This document shows, one piece after another, positions 17,583 to 29,115 of a stretch of 64,000 bases of DNA (the stretch's first letter is position 1; each line of letters starts with the position of its first letter). The DNA is from Thiorhodococcus drewsii AZ1 (GTDB lineage: Bacteria; Pseudomonadota; Gammaproteobacteria; Chromatiales; Chromatiaceae). The translations under genes and the position numbers were made by a program. Below the pieces are notes generated by a model, which ran no database searches, was not told the origin of the DNA, and saw nothing but the letters and a program-made list of their open reading frames with translations. The stretch is from contig NZ_AFWT01000001.1 of NCBI RefSeq assembly GCF_000224065.1, positions 70,001 through 134,000 of the forward strand. Direction: 5' to 3'.

Positions 17583-20462
17583 TCACGCGTCCAGTACCGA
17601 TCCGTCTTCCATCAGATCATGCCATAGGGTTCGAACCCGCTCGCGTTCGGCCAGCAGTTGGTCGACGGGGATGGTCTTGGGCTGCTCCTGCAGCGCGCCC
17701 CGATGATAGGCCGCGCGCAGTGCCTTGTAAGCCTCAGCGAGATCTTCGGCGGACTGACCCGGCAACAGATCGAGCTGCGCCAGTGTCTCCAACAAACGGA
17801 TATTGTCGGTCCAGTCCACAAGCGCTGGGTACGCCGCCGCCCAACGCAGGACAGCGTATTGAACCATAAACTCGATGTCCGCAATACCTCCAGCGCCCTG
17901 TTTCAGGTCGAAACGGCCGTCGCGGGTCTTGTCGAGATTGGCGCGCATCTTGGCACGCATGTCGCGCACCTCGATACGCAGCCGCTCCGGGTCGCGCTCG
18001 CGACAGAGGATCGCGCGACGCACCTCGGCGAAGCGCCGCATCAGCGCCGGATCCCCCGCCACCGGACGCGCTCGGATCAGCGCCTGATGCTCCCAGGTCC
18101 AGGCCTCCGACTCCTGATAGGCGGCGAATGATCCGATCGAGCGCACCAGCATGCCCTTGGCGCCGTCGGGACGCAGACGCATGTCGACCTCGTAAAGGGC
18201 CCCAGAGGCCGTTTGGGTGGTCATCATGTGAATCATGCGCTGACCGAGCCGGGCATAGAACTGCTCGTTGCTGATCTCCTTTTGCCCGTCGGTCATAGCA
18301 TTGATCGACTCGGTACCATGCAGGAACACCAGATCCAGATCGGACCCATAGCCCAGCTCGATCCCGCCGAGCTTGCCGTAACCCAAAACCAGGAACCCCG
18401 TTGTCTCGCCCAGGATGGACGTCGGATGGCCGTGGCGGACGCTCAGGTGCGCATAGGCCTGCTCCAACACACGCCCGACCGCCACCTCGGCAATCTCGGT
18501 GAGATAGTCGCTCACCACCATCAGCGGAATGACCTCGGTCAGATCGGCCGCCGCCACCCGCAGCATGTTGCCCTGGGCGAACTGATGCAGACGCTCCATC
18601 TGCTGCTCCAGATCCTCCGAGTCGACATGCGCGAGCAAGGCATCGAGTTCGGACTCCAGCTCATCGCGGCGCAGTGGCGCGTAGAGACGGCGTGGGTCGA
18701 TCAGTTCGTCGAGCAGCAACGGATGATGCTGGATCTTGTCGGTGAACCAGGGGCTCATGCTGGCGAGACGCGCGAGCTGCGAGAGGATGCTGGGATGCTC
18801 GATCATCATGGCCAGATAGGCGGTCCGGCGCGCCACCGCCTCCAGCACCAGCAGCACGCGACCCAGCGCGGCATCGGGCAGATCGCATCCGGCGACGATC
18901 CGCAGCACCTGCGGCATCAGCTGGGCGAGACGATCGCGGCCGCGACTGCTCAAGCCCTTGCGCGCCGTGCCGTCGCGGAAGTGCTCGATCCGGGTACGCG
19001 CCGCCGCCGGGTCGACGAATCCGGCGTCCTCCAGAATCGACAGCTCCCGCATCTCGTCCTGATCGCCGTTCCAGAGCGCCACCCAGGCGGAACCGCCTCT
19101 GTCCGGCTCCTGGACGGGCGCGGCGAAGACATGATCGAAATGCCCCTGCACCACACGGCGATGCTCCTCCAGGACCACCGCGAACGCGGCCCAGTCGGAG
19201 AATCCCATGGAACGCGCAAGACGCGCCCGCCCCTGATCGTCCTCCGGCAGCGTATGGGTCTGCTTGTCGCGATGGGCCTGGAGGCGGTTCTCGACCAGAC
19301 GCAGAAAACCATAGGCCGTATCGAGTTCGACGACCGCCTCGGCCGGCATCAGCTCACGCTCCGCCAGCAAGGCGAGCACCTGGAGGATGGGGCGCACCTG
19401 GAGATCGGGGTCGCGACCGCCGCGTACCAGCTGGAACGCCTGACCGATGAACTCGATCTCGCGGATGCCGCCCGGCCCGAGCTTGATGTTGCCCTCCATG
19501 CCGCGCCGATTGAGTTCCTTGACGATCATCTGCTTGAGATCGCGCAAGGATTCGAAGGCTCCGAAATCCAGATAGCGACGATAGACGAAGGGCCGCAGCA
19601 TCCCCATCAGGGCGTCCACATCGTCCGGATCGCCCGCCACCGGACGCGCCTTGATCATGGCGTAGCGTTCCCACTCGCGCGCCTGAGACTGGTAGTAATC
19701 CTCCATCGCCTGGAAGCTCATGGCCAGCGGACCGACCTCACCGAACGGGCGCAGACGCGTATCGACGCGGAAAACGAAACCGTCGATGGTCTTGGTCGCC
19801 AGCGCCTGGACCAGACGCTGGCCCAACCGCACGAAGAACTGCTCGTTGCTCAAGACACGCGGACCACCCTCGACCTCGCCGCCATGAGCGAAGGCGAAGA
19901 TGAGATCGATATCCGAGCTGAGATTGAGTTCGCGCGCGCCCAATTTGCCCATGCCCAGCACGACCATCCGCAGCGCCCGCCCCTCTGGATCGCGCGGGGT
20001 TCCAAGCTCGGCACAGGTCCAGTCGTGGAGCAGATCCAGTGTGCGACGGATGCAGACATCGGCCAGCTCGGACAGATCCTCCAGGGTTTCGGCGAGCGGC
20101 GCCAGCTGACCGATGTCGCGCCAGATGATGCGAACCATCTCGCGACGCCGGAACAGCCGCAGCGCCTTGTGCAGCGCGGGCTCACCCTCGACCTCGGCCA
20201 GAGCCGCCGCCAGACGCGCATCCAGATCGCCCGCCCCATAGGAGCGCGCCAGATCGCCACTCGCGATCAGCTCGGCGAATTCATCGGGATGACGCTGCAC
20301 CGAGACGGCGACGTACTCGCTCGCATCCCACACCCGCTCACGGATTCGAGCGAAGTCACCGTCTGCGGACACCATGACGCCATTCTCATCGGCCCAAGCC
20401 AGCCAATCGCGCCAATGGGATTCCATCATCGGATCGACTGGATTGGTCTCGTTACTGGACAT
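17583..20462 (-). CDS. glnE: Bifunctional glutamine synthetase adenylyltransferase/deadenylylase
   Basis: 959 residues (E. coli GlnE 946). Two nucleotidyltransferase domains carry near-duplicate motifs: LGMGKLGARELNLSSDIDL in the N-half (deadenylylase) and LGYGKLGGIELGYGSDLDL in the C-half (adenylyltransferase). RPVAGDP and the helical GlnD_UR_UTase-like segments also repeat. It controls glutamine synthetase by covalent AMP addition or removal in response to PII. It begins 2 bp after the mutarotase stop and precedes ilvE, so the three genes likely form one unit. Confidence 0.97.
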   Translation of the reverse strand: MSSNETNPVDPMMESHWRDWLAWADENGVMVSADGDFARIRERVWDASEYVAVSVQRHPDEFAELIASGDLARSYGAGDLDARLAAALAEVEGEPALHKALRLFRRREMVRIIWRDIGQLAPLAETLEDLSELADVCIRRTLDLLHDWTCAELGTPRDPEGRALRMVVLGMGKLGARELNLSSDIDLIFAFAHGGEVEGGPRVLSNEQFFVRLGQRLVQALATKTIDGFVFRVDTRLRPFGEVGPLAMSFQAMEDYYQSQAREWERYAMIKARPVAGDPDDVDALMGMLRPFVYRRYLDFGAFESLRDLKQMIVKELNRRGMEGNIKLGPGGIREIEFIGQAFQLVRGGRDPDLQVRPILQVLALLAERELMPAEAVVELDTAYGFLRLVENRLQAHRDKQTHTLPEDDQGRARLARSMGFSDWAAFAVVLEEHRRVVQGHFDHVFAAPVQEPDRGGSAWVALWNGDQDEMRELSILEDAGFVDPAAARTRIEHFRDGTARKGLSSRGRDRLAQLMPQVLRIVAGCDLPDAALGRVLLVLEAVARRTAYLAMMIEHPSILSQLARLASMSPWFTDKIQHHPLLLDELIDPRRLYAPLRRDELESELDALLAHVDSEDLEQQMERLHQFAQGNMLRVAAADLTEVIPLMVVSDYLTEIAEVAVGRVLEQAYAHLSVRHGHPTSILGETTGFLVLGYGKLGGIELGYGSDLDLVFLHGTESINAMTDGQKEISNEQFYARLGQRMIHMMTTQTASGALYEVDMRLRPDGAKGMLVRSIGSFAAYQESEAWTWEHQALIRARPVAGDPALMRRFAEVRRAILCRERDPERLRIEVRDMRAKMRANLDKTRDGRFDLKQGAGGIADIEFMVQYAVLRWAAAYPALVDWTDNIRLLETLAQLDLLPGQSAEDLAEAYKALRAAYHRGALQEQPKTIPVDQLLAERERVRTLWHDLMEDGSVLDA

Positions 20463-20464
20463 CT

Positions 20465-21394
20465 TCAGAGCTCCTCAATGCGGTAGTCGGCGGCCAGGGT
20501 GAAGGCGCCCTCGGGTGGAATCGCGATCACCTCGGACGCCGCATTGACCGTCTCGACACAGATAAACCGTCTGTAGTCGTCATCGTCCAGGTCCTCCATG
20601 GCGCGCGCCGATTCGATCCAGGGATTCCAGACCACGCAGGTACGGCTGTTGTGCCCCTGGATCCAGATGCGCCGCCCGAGCCCGGGATCCAGGATGCTCA
20701 GACGCGATGGCACCGACTCATAGATGCGATTGACCTCGCCCGTCACACCCAGATCGCCGGCCTGAACGACAACCCGCTCCCGAGCATCGGCGGCATAGTC
20801 CAGGTAGGAACAGCCGTCCAGGCCCTCGACCCGCAGCCGCGCCAGATCGCCGATCCGGAAATAGGCATGCAGCCCCTGGGTGACGTGCAACACCGAGGCG
20901 TCGAGATTGTGTGTGGTCAGCGCGACCGAGAGCGTCGCCCCAACCCGGATCTCCACCTCCAGCGCGAAGTCATGCGGCCAAGCCGAGCGCGTCCGCGCGT
21001 CCGAGACGAGCCGCATCCGGACCCGGGTCGATCCATCCGCGCATGTCTCGCAGAGCGTCGGCGACCACTCGAATAGACGGGCGAACCCATGAATGACCCG
21101 TTCGGGATCCGCCGGATCGCGACCGAACCAGGGCCAGCAAATGGGAACACCGCCCTTGATCTCCAGCCCAGGAGTGCGATGGGCGCGCTCGCCGACAAAC
21201 AGCAGATCGTTCCTCGCCGTCCTCGGACGATAGGCCAACAGCTGACCACCCTGGGTCGTGAGCGTCGCCGTCGCCAACGGGTTGGCGATTTCGATCATCG
21301 TCAAACCACCCCGCCCTTCGACGAAGCGTAGCGTATCGGGGATGCCGAACTCGGCATTCAAGGCGGAGCAATCCAAGACGCCTCCTCGCGGCAT
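20465..21394 (-). CDS. D-hexose-6-phosphate mutarotase (YeaD-like)
   Basis: About 309 residues from ATG 21394. Typical aldose-1-epimerase-like sequence: GGQLLAYRP, GLEIKGGVPICWPWFG, HGFARLFEW, LTTHNLDASVLHVTQGLHAYFRIGD and CVVWNPWIE. It catalyses anomer exchange of hexose 6-phosphates. The start is uncertain: the frame is open to 21502, and a GAGGAGG sequence just inside the chosen ATG could instead serve a TTG start (LDCSALNAEF). Cotranscribed with glnE. Confidence 0.85.
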   Translation of the reverse strand: MPRGGVLDCSALNAEFGIPDTLRFVEGRGGLTMIEIANPLATATLTTQGGQLLAYRPRTARNDLLFVGERAHRTPGLEIKGGVPICWPWFGRDPADPERVIHGFARLFEWSPTLCETCADGSTRVRMRLVSDARTRSAWPHDFALEVEIRVGATLSVALTTHNLDASVLHVTQGLHAYFRIGDLARLRVEGLDGCSYLDYAADARERVVVQAGDLGVTGEVNRIYESVPSRLSILDPGLGRRIWIQGHNSRTCVVWNPWIESARAMEDLDDDDYRRFICVETVNAASEVIAIPPEGAFTLAADYRIEEL

Positions 21395-21510
21395 GACTGC
21401 ACGGTGGATATCGATAAGGAATCTCGATCGAGCGATTATAGGGTTCGGACGAAGACTCCCGAGTCGAGGAGAAGGCTCGAAGCGATCGATCGCCGTCGAC
21501 ATTCAAACAA

Positions 21511-21536
21511 AAAAGCCCCGCCGAGGCGGGGCTTTT
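21511..21536 (-). terminator. Rho-independent terminator after groEL
   Basis: Perfect GC-rich hairpin AAAAGCCCCGCC-GA-GGCGGGGCTTTT followed, on the minus strand, by a T run. It lies 25 bp after the groEL stop and in front of the mutarotase gene. Confidence 0.93.
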
Positions 21537-21561
21537 CGACTTCAGGCCGAGAGACCTGGGC

Positions 21562-23217
<1,656 letters not shown>

Positions 23218-23279
23218 CTAAATTCCTCGATTGGATTCGTTATCAGTGGGTCGGTGAATGTCAGACCGGGCGGAGGGCT

Positions 23280-23570
23280 TCAGCCCTCGACGACACCCAT
23301 GATGTCTTCTTCGCGCATGACCAGGAATTCCTGGCCGTCGAGCTTGACCTCGGTGCCGGAATACTTTCCGAACAGGACGCGATCGCCGACCTTGACGTCG
23401 AGGGGACGGGCTTCGCCGCTCTCAAGGATCTTGCCCTTGCCGACGGCAATGATCTCGCCCTGAATCGGCTTCTCGGTTGCCGAATCGGGGATCACGATGC
23501 CAGCAGCGGTCGTGCGCTCCTCTTCCATGCGACGGACGACGACGCGATCATGCAAAGGACGGATATTCAT
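23280..23570 (-). CDS. groES: Co-chaperonin GroES
   Basis: 96 residues: [14 protein letters not shown], the mobile loop region [15 protein letters not shown], and [14 protein letters not shown]. Heptameric lid of GroEL. First gene of the groESL operon, 76 bp downstream of the CIRCE element. Confidence 0.99.
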   Translation of the reverse strand: MNIRPLHDRVVVRRMEEERTTAAGIVIPDSATEKPIQGEIIAVGKGKILESGEARPLDVKVGDRVLFGKYSGTEVKLDGQEFLVMREEDIMGVVEG

Positions 23571-23646
23571 GTTGGATCTCCTCGTAGCGTTGAGAAGTGG
23601 TTGGTATGGGTGCCCAAGATTTTAAAGACTTCGCAGCCCGACCTTG

Positions 23647-23673
23647 TTAGCACTCACCTGAAACGAGTGCTAA
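23647..23673. promoter_or_regulatory. CIRCE operator (HrcA-binding)
   Basis: TTAGCACTC, nine bases, GAGTGCTAA: an exact match to the CIRCE consensus inverted repeat. It overlaps the end of the -10 hexamer of the groES promoter, so HrcA binding would block initiation. Implies that the genome encodes hrcA, which is not in this window. Confidence 0.96.
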
Positions 23674-23700
23674 TGGTAGAGCGAAATCTTCAGGTGTCAA
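23673..23700 (-). promoter_or_regulatory. groESL sigma-70-type promoter
   Basis: On the minus strand TTGACA (23700-23695), 16 bp, then TACCAT (23678-23673). The -10 box abuts CIRCE. No clear sigma-32 consensus was seen, which fits HrcA/CIRCE control as the main heat-shock input. Confidence 0.75.
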
Positions 23701-23882
23701 GGCTTGAGTCGACGGACAGGTCGAGGGACTTGCAGAAACCGGCAAGGGAAGTAGGGAAGGAACGACGGCTCGGCACGCGCCAAGAGCCCCCACCGACAGC
23801 GACGTCGACGGAAAACCGCCGTGCAAACAAGACGAGGGAGCCGTCCACACTCGACGGCTCCACGTGCATCAGCCGCGAAACG

Positions 23883-24308
23883 TCAGTCCTCGCGGCGATA
23901 ATCGCCCTCGATGACGCGCGGCCCCCGATCGGGACCCTGTCCGGGATAGCGCGAGGCGGGAGCCACTCGAACGAAACGAGCGACCACCCAGCGACGCAAA
24001 GGCGGTACGAGCAGAAGGAAGCCGAGGGCGTCGGTCATAAAGCCCGGCAGCAAGAGGAAGAGACCGGCGGCCAGAATGAGTGCGCCGTCCATGACCTCGA
24101 GCGCCGGCACCTCGCCCCGGTCCATCATGTCGCGCACGCGCAGCAACAGACCGAAGCCCTGGAGACGCACCAGCCAGGTGCCGATGATGGCGGTGAGGAT
24201 TGACAGCGCGATCGTGGGCAGCGCCCCGATTTCGCCGCCGACCTGGATCAGGAAATAGAGTTCGATCAGCGGCAGACCGATGAACAAGGCTAAGATGATG
24301 AGCGGCAT
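23883..24308 (-). CDS. fxsA: FxsA-family membrane protein
   Basis: 141 residues from ATG 24308. Two to three hydrophobic segments: IILALFIGLPLIELYFLIQVGG, TIALSILTAIIGTWLVRLQG and ALILAAGLFLLLPGFMTDALGFLLLVPP, the last with the GxFLLLPGxxTD motif of FxsA. FxsA (suppressor of F exclusion of phage T7) is an inner-membrane protein of unclear normal role, often near groESL as here. The frame is open far upstream, but the added residues are not FxsA-like. Confidence 0.9.
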   Translation of the reverse strand: MPLIILALFIGLPLIELYFLIQVGGEIGALPTIALSILTAIIGTWLVRLQGFGLLLRVRDMMDRGEVPALEVMDGALILAAGLFLLLPGFMTDALGFLLLVPPLRRWVVARFVRVAPASRYPGQGPDRGPRVIEGDYRRED

Positions 24309-24586
24309 GAATGTCTCTCTAAACGATAGATTCGGCCGTGGAGGCCGCCGTTCCTTCAGAGTCGATCCGTCCGAAACCGTTCCCAACCCTCGGTGACGGA
24401 GATCGGGGTCGACCCGATGCATGATTGAGCCGAACCATACCCATCCGACCTGATAAAGTCCAAGGGCCGTCTCACAACGAAACCTCTCGCGGTGATCGCC
24501 ATCAAAGCCCTGGTCGATTCTCGACTCATCCGAACAGGCGGCAATCCAGCGCCCACCGACAGCGACTCGAAGGAGGCTCACGGCCC

Positions 24587-24910
24587 ATGCACTCACGACA
24601 TCGCCTGATGCTCTGCACCTGTCCCGACCCGGAAACAGCGCGGACACTGGCCGAGCGACTGGTCGAGGAACGGCTCGCCGCCTGCGTCAGCCTGCTTCCC
24701 GGCGTCACCTCCGTCTACCGCTGGGAGGACACGATTCAGCAGGACACCGAAACGCAGATGCTCATCAAGACCTCCTCCGTGCGGGTCGCGGAGCTGACCG
24801 CACGGCTGCGCGAGTTGCATCCCTACGAGGTACCCGAGATCATCGCCATCCCGATCACGGAAGGACTCTCCGACTATCTGAGCTGGGTAGATTCATGCAC
24901 AACACCCTGA
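24587..24910 (+). CDS. cutA: Divalent-cation tolerance protein CutA
   Basis: 107 residues from ATG 24587 with AGGAGG ten bases upstream. TCPDPETARTLAERLVEERLAACVSLLPGV and YRWEDTIQQDTE are CutA1 hallmarks; the protein forms very stable trimers and is linked to copper tolerance and dsbD. Its 3' end overlaps the dsbD start by 16 bp, the classical cutA-dsbD arrangement. Confidence 0.95.
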   Translation: MHSRHRLMLCTCPDPETARTLAERLVEERLAACVSLLPGVTSVYRWEDTIQQDTETQMLIKTSSVRVAELTARLRELHPYEVPEIIAIPITEGLSDYLSWVDSCTTP

Positions 24911-27288
24911 ACGCACGCCGCAGACATTCCGACACTCAGGCGTCAGCCCACCTGCCCGCCTGGGCCCACATCAGGAACTGGATTCCGGTCCTGCTGCTGA
25001 CCGTGGCGCTGATGGCATCGATGCTGGCGCGAACCGCACTCGCCGACGAAGAGTTCCTTCAGCCCGACCAGGCGTTCAAGGTCTCGGCCCAGGCGGACGG
25101 ACCGGATGCCGTCCTGATCCGTTGGGACATTGCCGAAGGCTACTACCTCTACCAGAGCAAATTCCGCGTCGACACCGACACGGTCGGCATCGCGCTGGGC
25201 CAGCCGCAGCTTCCGGAGGCCGAGATCAAGCAGGACGAGTTCTTCGGCGCCGTTCCCATCTATCACGAAACGCTCAGCGTTCGAGTCCCGGTCACACGCG
25301 ATCCGGGCGCAGGGAATCGACTCGACCTCAAGCTGATCTCGCAGGGGTGCGCGGAGGCGGGGCTCTGTTATCCGCCGCATCGCCAGACGCTCTCGGTCGA
25401 GCTACCGCCCATGACCAAGGCGCACACCACGCAGCAGCCCCCCGCCCCTGCCCAGACGACCAAGCCCTTGGCCGCCAGCGCTCTCGGGCTGAACGACGCA
25501 TTCGGCGTCGCGCGTGAAGACGCGCTGCCGACCGTCGAGGAGGCATTCCGCTTCCAGGCCGAGGTCGCCGCGCCCGACCGGCTGCAACTGACCTGGGACA
25601 TCGCCCCCGGCACCTATCTCTATCGACATCTGATCCAGGTCGCCCTGGAAGACGAGGACGGCGTCCGACTCGGGGCCTTCGAGCTACCGCAAGGCGAGAC
25701 CAAACGAGACGCCGTGCTACCGGACGGAAGCCTGGGCGACATCCAGGTCTACCACGATCGCATCGACCTGACGCTGCCTCTGTTGCGCGATACGCCCGAG
25801 CCGACCGAGATCACCCTGGTCGTCAAGTATCAAGGCTGCGCCGAACTCGGCGTCTGCTATCCGCCCCAGACCCAGCGGGTACGCCTCGAACTGCCAGCAG
25901 CCAGCACGACGGCATCGGCGCCAACCGCCACCACTCGCACAGCCGCATCCAGCGTGCCCGAACCGACCGACAGCCTGCCGGTCGCTGAGCAGGACCGGAT
26001 CGCCGCCGTCCTTGCCGAAGGCAGTCTCTGGGTCATCATCGCCGCCTTTTTCGGCTTTGGACTGCTGCTCGCCTTCACGCCCTGCATCTTTCCCATGATC
26101 CCCATCCTCTCGGGCATCATCGCCGGTCAGGGGGCACAGATCACCACCCGCAAGGCCTTTATCTTGTCGCTGGTCTATGTCCTGGCGATGGCCCTGACCT
26201 ACACGCTCGCGGGCGTTCTAGCCGGGCTGTTCGGCGCCAACCTCCAAGCACTGTTCCAGAACCCCTGGATCCTCTCCGCCTTCGCCCTGGTGTTCGTGCT
26301 GCTGGCGCTGTCCATGTTCGGCTTCTACGATCTGCAGTTGCCGTCGAGCCTGCAGACCCGACTGGCCGCGCTCAGCAATCGCCAGCAGGGGGGCACCCTC
26401 ATCGGGGTCGCCATCATGGGCCTGCTCTCGGCGCTCATCGTCGGCCCTTGCGTGGCACCCCCGCTGTTCGGCGCGCTCATCTACATCAGCCAGACCGGCG
26501 ACGCGCTGCTCGGCGGACTCGCCTTGTTCGCGCTCAGCCTGGGCATGGGCGCGCCGCTCATCGTCATCGGCACCTCGGCCGGCAAGCTGCTGCCGCGCGC
26601 CGGAGTCTGGATGGACGCGGTCAAGGCGATCTTCGGGGTCGCCCTGCTCGGGGTCGCCATCCTGCTGCTCGAGCGCATCCTGGCGCCCGCCATCGCCATG
26701 GTGCTCTGGGGTCTGCTAGCCATCTGCTCGGCGGTCTATCTCGGCGCGCTCAGCCAACTGCCGCCCGACAGCAGCGGCTGGAGCAAACTCTGGAAGGGGC
26801 TCGGCATCACCCTGCTCGTCTACGGCACACTCATGCTGGTCGGCGCCGCCGCCGGTGGCAAGGACACCTTGCAACCGCTGCGCGGACTCATGACGGGAAT
26901 GCCCGCACAGGTCGCCGAGCACGCCCTATTCCAGCGCATCAAGACCACGGACGACCTGGAGCGGGCACTGGCCGAGGCACAGTCAGCGGGCCGTCCAACC
27001 ATGCTGGACTTCTACGCCGACTGGTGCGTCTCCTGTAAGGAGATGGAGCGCTATACCTTCAGCGATCCGGCCGTGACGGCCGAGATGGCGCGCTTCAACC
27101 TATTGCAGGCGGACGTGACCGCCAACGACCCAGCCGATCGCGCCCTGATGCAGGAGCGATTCGGCATTCCCGGACCGCCGGCCATCCTCTTCTTCGATCC
27201 CAGCGGGACCGAGCAGGCCAACATGAGACTGGTCGGTTTCAAGCCTGCCGAGGATTTCGCCAAGCATCTCAAAAGGATCCAGCCATGA
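24895..27288 (+). CDS. dsbD: Thiol:disulfide interchange protein DsbD with duplicated N-terminal domain
   Basis: 797 residues, against about 565 for E. coli DsbD. A signal segment near residue 35-50 is followed by two consecutive DsbD-alpha domains, each with the redox pair in the same context: CAEAGLCYPP (C152/C158) and CAELGVCYPP (C315/C321). Next comes the eight-helix membrane domain with TPCIFPMIP (C397) and VGPCVAPP (C519), then a C-terminal thioredoxin domain with ADWCVSCK (C711/C714). It moves electrons from cytoplasmic thioredoxin to periplasmic DsbC, TlpA-like and cytochrome c maturation proteins. The next gene, a periplasmic thioredoxin, overlaps it by 4 bp. The duplicated alpha domain is the unusual part. 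Confidence 0.95.
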   Translation: MHNTLNARRRHSDTQASAHLPAWAHIRNWIPVLLLTVALMASMLARTALADEEFLQPDQAFKVSAQADGPDAVLIRWDIAEGYYLYQSKFRVDTDTVGIALGQPQLPEAEIKQDEFFGAVPIYHETLSVRVPVTRDPGAGNRLDLKLISQGCAEAGLCYPPHRQTLSVELPPMTKAHTTQQPPAPAQTTKPLAASALGLNDAFGVAREDALPTVEEAFRFQAEVAAPDRLQLTWDIAPGTYLYRHLIQVALEDEDGVRLGAFELPQGETKRDAVLPDGSLGDIQVYHDRIDLTLPLLRDTPEPTEITLVVKYQGCAELGVCYPPQTQRVRLELPAASTTASAPTATTRTAASSVPEPTDSLPVAEQDRIAAVLAEGSLWVIIAAFFGFGLLLAFTPCIFPMIPILSGIIAGQGAQITTRKAFILSLVYVLAMALTYTLAGVLAGLFGANLQALFQNPWILSAFALVFVLLALSMFGFYDLQLPSSLQTRLAALSNRQQGGTLIGVAIMGLLSALIVGPCVAPPLFGALIYISQTGDALLGGLALFALSLGMGAPLIVIGTSAGKLLPRAGVWMDAVKAIFGVALLGVAILLLERILAPAIAMVLWGLLAICSAVYLGALSQLPPDSSGWSKLWKGLGITLLVYGTLMLVGAAAGGKDTLQPLRGLMTGMPAQVAEHALFQRIKTTDDLERALAEAQSAGRPTMLDFYADWCVSCKEMERYTFSDPAVTAEMARFNLLQADVTANDPADRALMQERFGIPGPPAILFFDPSGTEQANMRLVGFKPAEDFAKHLKRIQP

Positions 27289-27866
27289 AGCCGATCAAGG
27301 TCGTTCTCGTGACTGTCCTCGCCGGCGGCATCAGCATCGGTACAGCCATCTTCGGGCAGAAATGGTTGGGCGAAACTCCGCTGGTCGAGGGGCTCGCGGA
27401 TCACAGCCGCAACCGTCTCGAAACACTACCCGACTTCCGTCTGCCAGACCTCGATGGACGTGAGGTCCCGAGCAACGCCTGGGCAGGGAAGGTGCTGGTC
27501 CTCAACTACTGGGCCACCTGGTGCCCTTCCTGCCTGAAGGAACTGCCGCTCTTCGTCAGCACCCAGAAGGCACTCAAAGACTCGGGAGTTCAGTTCGTCG
27601 GTATCACGGCAGACCAACCTCAGGACGTCCGAGATTTCGTCGCGGAGCACCCCATCAACTATCCTCTGCTCATCGCCGATCCCGAGGCGATCGAGCTCTC
27701 CAAACGGCTTGGAAACCGGCTTGAGGGACTGCCCTACACCGTTATCTTCGACCACCGTGGCCGCAAGGTTTTCAGCCAGCTCGGCCCCATGAACGAAACC
27801 GAGCTGCAGACACAACTCGCGGCCCTCGTCGTCCCATCCGCCCGGCGCTCGACCCGCACCGACTGA
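27285..27866 (+). CDS. TlpA-like periplasmic thioredoxin
   Basis: 193 residues, an N-terminal membrane anchor or uncleaved signal (VVLVTVLAGGISIGTAIFG) and a thioredoxin fold with NYWATWCPSCLKELP (CPSC active site) and the cis-Pro region LEGLPYTVIFDHRG. ATGA overlap with dsbD indicates that DsbD is probably its reductant. May serve cytochrome c maturation or general periplasmic disulfide reduction. Confidence 0.9.
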   Translation: MKPIKVVLVTVLAGGISIGTAIFGQKWLGETPLVEGLADHSRNRLETLPDFRLPDLDGREVPSNAWAGKVLVLNYWATWCPSCLKELPLFVSTQKALKDSGVQFVGITADQPQDVRDFVAEHPINYPLLIADPEAIELSKRLGNRLEGLPYTVIFDHRGRKVFSQLGPMNETELQTQLAALVVPSARRSTRTD

Positions 27867-28071
27867 GGCGATTTCCGGGTAGATAGCGATCGCGCATCAA
27901 CGACCCCCGGTTGACCGACCGCTGGGGTCAGTCAATCGGCGCCGGATCGACTCTCACTCTACGACTGGACAATTTCTGGGGAAATCAGCACAATTCGATG
28001 CGATTTACCGCCGATTCCGACCGGACCGGCAAGCCCACGAAATCGACATCGTCTGGAAGACAATAGGCGCC

Positions 28072-28533
28072 ATGGCCTCGATCCTGGTCCTCAACGGACC
28101 CAACCTCAATTTGCTCGGCACCCGGGAACCGGGACACTATGGTCACGCGACCTTGGCGGACATCCAGCATCTTCTGGAGTCGACCGCACGGTCCGAGGGG
28201 CATGAACTCGAATTCATACAGAGCAACGCCGAGCACATCCTGATCGAGGCGGTCCATCGCGCCCAGCAGCGCGGGGTAGATTTCATCATCATCAATCCGG
28301 CGGCCTTCACCCACACCAGCGTCGCTTTGCGCGACGCCCTGCTTGCCGTGGCGATCCCCTTCATTGAGGTGCACCTGTCGAACGTGCACGCCCGCGAGCC
28401 ATTTCGCGCCCACTCCTATTTTTCCGATATCGCGGTGGGCGTGATCTGCGGGCTCGGGGCCGAGGGATACGCACTGGCATTGCGCGCCGCGCTCAGCCGA
28501 CTGGCGCAAGGCACTAAGAACGAGAACAACTGA
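28072..28533 (+). CDS. aroQ: 3-dehydroquinate dehydratase, type II
   Basis: 153 residues. [20 protein letters not shown] carries the catalytic Arg/Tyr loop, with [20 protein letters not shown] and [22 protein letters not shown]. Third step of the shikimate pathway. Located 2 bp before accB, the common aroQ-accB-accC order of gammaproteobacteria. Confidence 0.97.
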   Translation: MASILVLNGPNLNLLGTREPGHYGHATLADIQHLLESTARSEGHELEFIQSNAEHILIEAVHRAQQRGVDFIIINPAAFTHTSVALRDALLAVAIPFIEVHLSNVHAREPFRAHSYFSDIAVGVICGLGAEGYALALRAALSRLAQGTKNENN

Positions 28534-28535
28534 CA

Positions 28536-28997
28536 ATGGATATCCGCAAGGTTAAGAAGTTGATCGAGCTGTTGGAGCAATCCGACGTCGCCGAGATCGA
28601 GATCCACGAGGGTGAGGAATCCGTGCGCATCAGCCGCCACGGCAGCGCCTCCATGCCCGTCTACATGCCTCAGCCCATGGCGGCAGGGGCCGCTGCGGCC
28701 CCCGTCGCGCCAACGTCTGCGGCGGCCCCTGTTGCCGCCGATGAAGAAGATGAAGAGCTCAGCGGCGACATCGTGCGCTCACCCATGGTCGGCACCTTCT
28801 ATCGCGCACCTGCGCCCGGCTCCAAGCCGTTCGTCGAGGAAGGGCATGCGGTCAAGGCCGGCGATACGCTCTGCATCATCGAGGCCATGAAGATCCTCAA
28901 CCAGATCGAGTGCGAGCACTCGGGCACGGTCAAACGCATCCTGGTCGATAACGGTCAGCCGGTCGAATACAACCAGCCGCTGTTCATCATCGAATGA
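28536..28997 (+). CDS. accB: Biotin carboxyl carrier protein of acetyl-CoA carboxylase
   Basis: 153 residues: N-terminal [22 protein letters not shown], an Ala/Pro-rich flexible linker (about 45-70) and the biotinyl domain with [11 protein letters not shown], Lys being the biotinylation site. Works with AccC, AccA and AccD in the first step of fatty-acid synthesis. Confidence 0.98.
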   Translation: MDIRKVKKLIELLEQSDVAEIEIHEGEESVRISRHGSASMPVYMPQPMAAGAAAAPVAPTSAAAPVAADEEDEELSGDIVRSPMVGTFYRAPAPGSKPFVEEGHAVKAGDTLCIIEAMKILNQIECEHSGTVKRILVDNGQPVEYNQPLFIIE

Positions 28998-29115
28998 CCA
29001 CCGGATTCCGATTCCACTCGGATCGGAACCCGCGTTACCGCGCCCGACCGAAACCGCGCCGCATCTGGCACGGTTCCGGTCGAATCCGCCGTCCCCAACA
29101 GAAGACATTCCCATC

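Noticed and set aside
18213-20486. 757-codon plus-strand frame opposite glnE
   Set aside because: Shadow of glnE, which carries both nucleotidyltransferase motifs on the minus strand; the antisense product is His/Arg/Gln-rich with no domain.
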